Assembly (NCBI GenBank): GCA_024707225.1
Contig: JANQAE010000003.1
Span: 434,001-498,000, forward strand
Source of the DNA: Dokdonella sp.
Lineage (GTDB): Bacteria; Pseudomonadota; Gammaproteobacteria; Xanthomonadales; Rhodanobacteraceae
DNA: 64,000 nucleotides
Reading direction: 5' to 3'
The notes under the pieces are model-generated. The model had not been told where the DNA came from. It did not search any database and was given only the letters and a program-made list of their open reading frames with translations. Each line of letters begins with the position of its first letter. The stretch's first letter is position 1. Below are positions 63,900-64,000 of the stretch, one piece after another. Both the position numbers and the translations under genes were made by a program.

Positions 63900-64000
63900 G
63901 TGAAAACCGACTTCGATCCCGCGCTGCCGATGGCCGCTTCGCTGACCGGTGAGGCCGCGCGCGCGGCTCGGCTGCTCGACGCCGCGCTCGCAGCGGACCC
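63900..64000 (+). CDS. Start of an unidentified gene, truncated by the window end
   Basis: From a GTG at 63900 the frame stays open to the edge: MKTDFDPALPMAASLTGEAA, then an Ala/Arg/Leu-rich helix. Too short to assign. A later in-frame ATG at 63930 is also possible. The repeated helix-like AARAARLLDAALAAD could begin a TPR-type protein, but that is a guess. Confidence 0.45.
   Translation, partial: MKTDFDPALPMAASLTGEAARAARLLDAALAAD

Overview
The window is about 64 kb of chromosome from a high-GC Gram-negative bacterium. Gene content and order point to the Gammaproteobacteria, most likely Lysobacterales (Xanthomonadales), near Rhodanobacteraceae. The evidence is the ftsE-ftsX...rpoH order, the mltB-rlpA-dacA-ybeD-lipB-lipA block, an aa3-type cytochrome oxidase cluster, a PutA of about 1070 residues, YgiB/YgiC-like proteins, and secreted proteins carrying a C-terminal Cys...LxFxxGF[E/D] motif. 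The taxonomy is inferred from family knowledge; no rRNA or tRNA gene was found. Almost everything is housekeeping. The only mobile DNA is a decayed IS30-type transposase tail.

Layout: 1-2.0 kb, end of a secreted protein, a terminator and the IS30 relic. 2.0-9.7 kb, glmS (-), a solitary gspF (+), the overlapping chain ftsE-ftsX-double receiver-ung (+), and rpoH behind a perfect CIRCE operator. 9.7-13.5 kb, priA (-) and a DUF3667-like membrane protein (-), separated by an inverted pair of perfect DnaA boxes beside an AT-rich patch. 13.9-21.2 kb (+), a secreted P-domain protein, a MATE exporter, and a signalling pair: a kinase-like/FGE-like membrane protein whose catalytic Asp is replaced, plus a double-FHA membrane protein. 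21.2-37.7 kb, a long run on the minus strand: a TonB-domain lipoprotein, the mltB-to-lipA peptidoglycan/lipoate block, tail-specific protease, rfbB-lpxK-pseudouridine synthase, an OPT transporter, an S9 peptidase and nadC. 38.0-39.1 kb (+), a YqjD/YqjE/YqjK-like trio. 39.3-43.6 kb, aminotransferase-glutaredoxin-mdh (-), a YeaQ-like membrane protein, ppiB and a small repeat-bearing secreted protein. 44.1-49.0 kb, ygiB and a glutathionylspermidine-synthase-like gene (+) converging on putA (-). 49.5-57.4 kb (+), the cytochrome c oxidase structural and assembly cluster coxB-ctaD-(44-aa ORF)-ctaG-ctaE, then SURF1, a CxxxC membrane protein, ctaA and ctaB, with a small DUF2909-like gene on the other strand. 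57.5-64 kb, dps (-), hrpA (+), two secreted proteins and the start of an unidentified gene.

At least nine otherwise intact genes are interrupted by apparent one-base losses (ftsE, rpoH, priA twice, the kinase-like gene, nadC, the S9 peptidase, putA twice, the SURF1-ctaA spacer gene, hrpA), and rlpA probably is too. The losses sit in short C/G runs or GC-dinucleotide runs and several genes are essential, so I read them as residual sequencing or assembly indels and annotate each gene as one CDS across the break. The features of most biological interest are the CIRCE-rpoH arrangement, the DnaA-box site upstream of priA, the pseudokinase/FHA pair, the degenerate double receiver in the ftsEX chain, and the TonB-domain lipoprotein.
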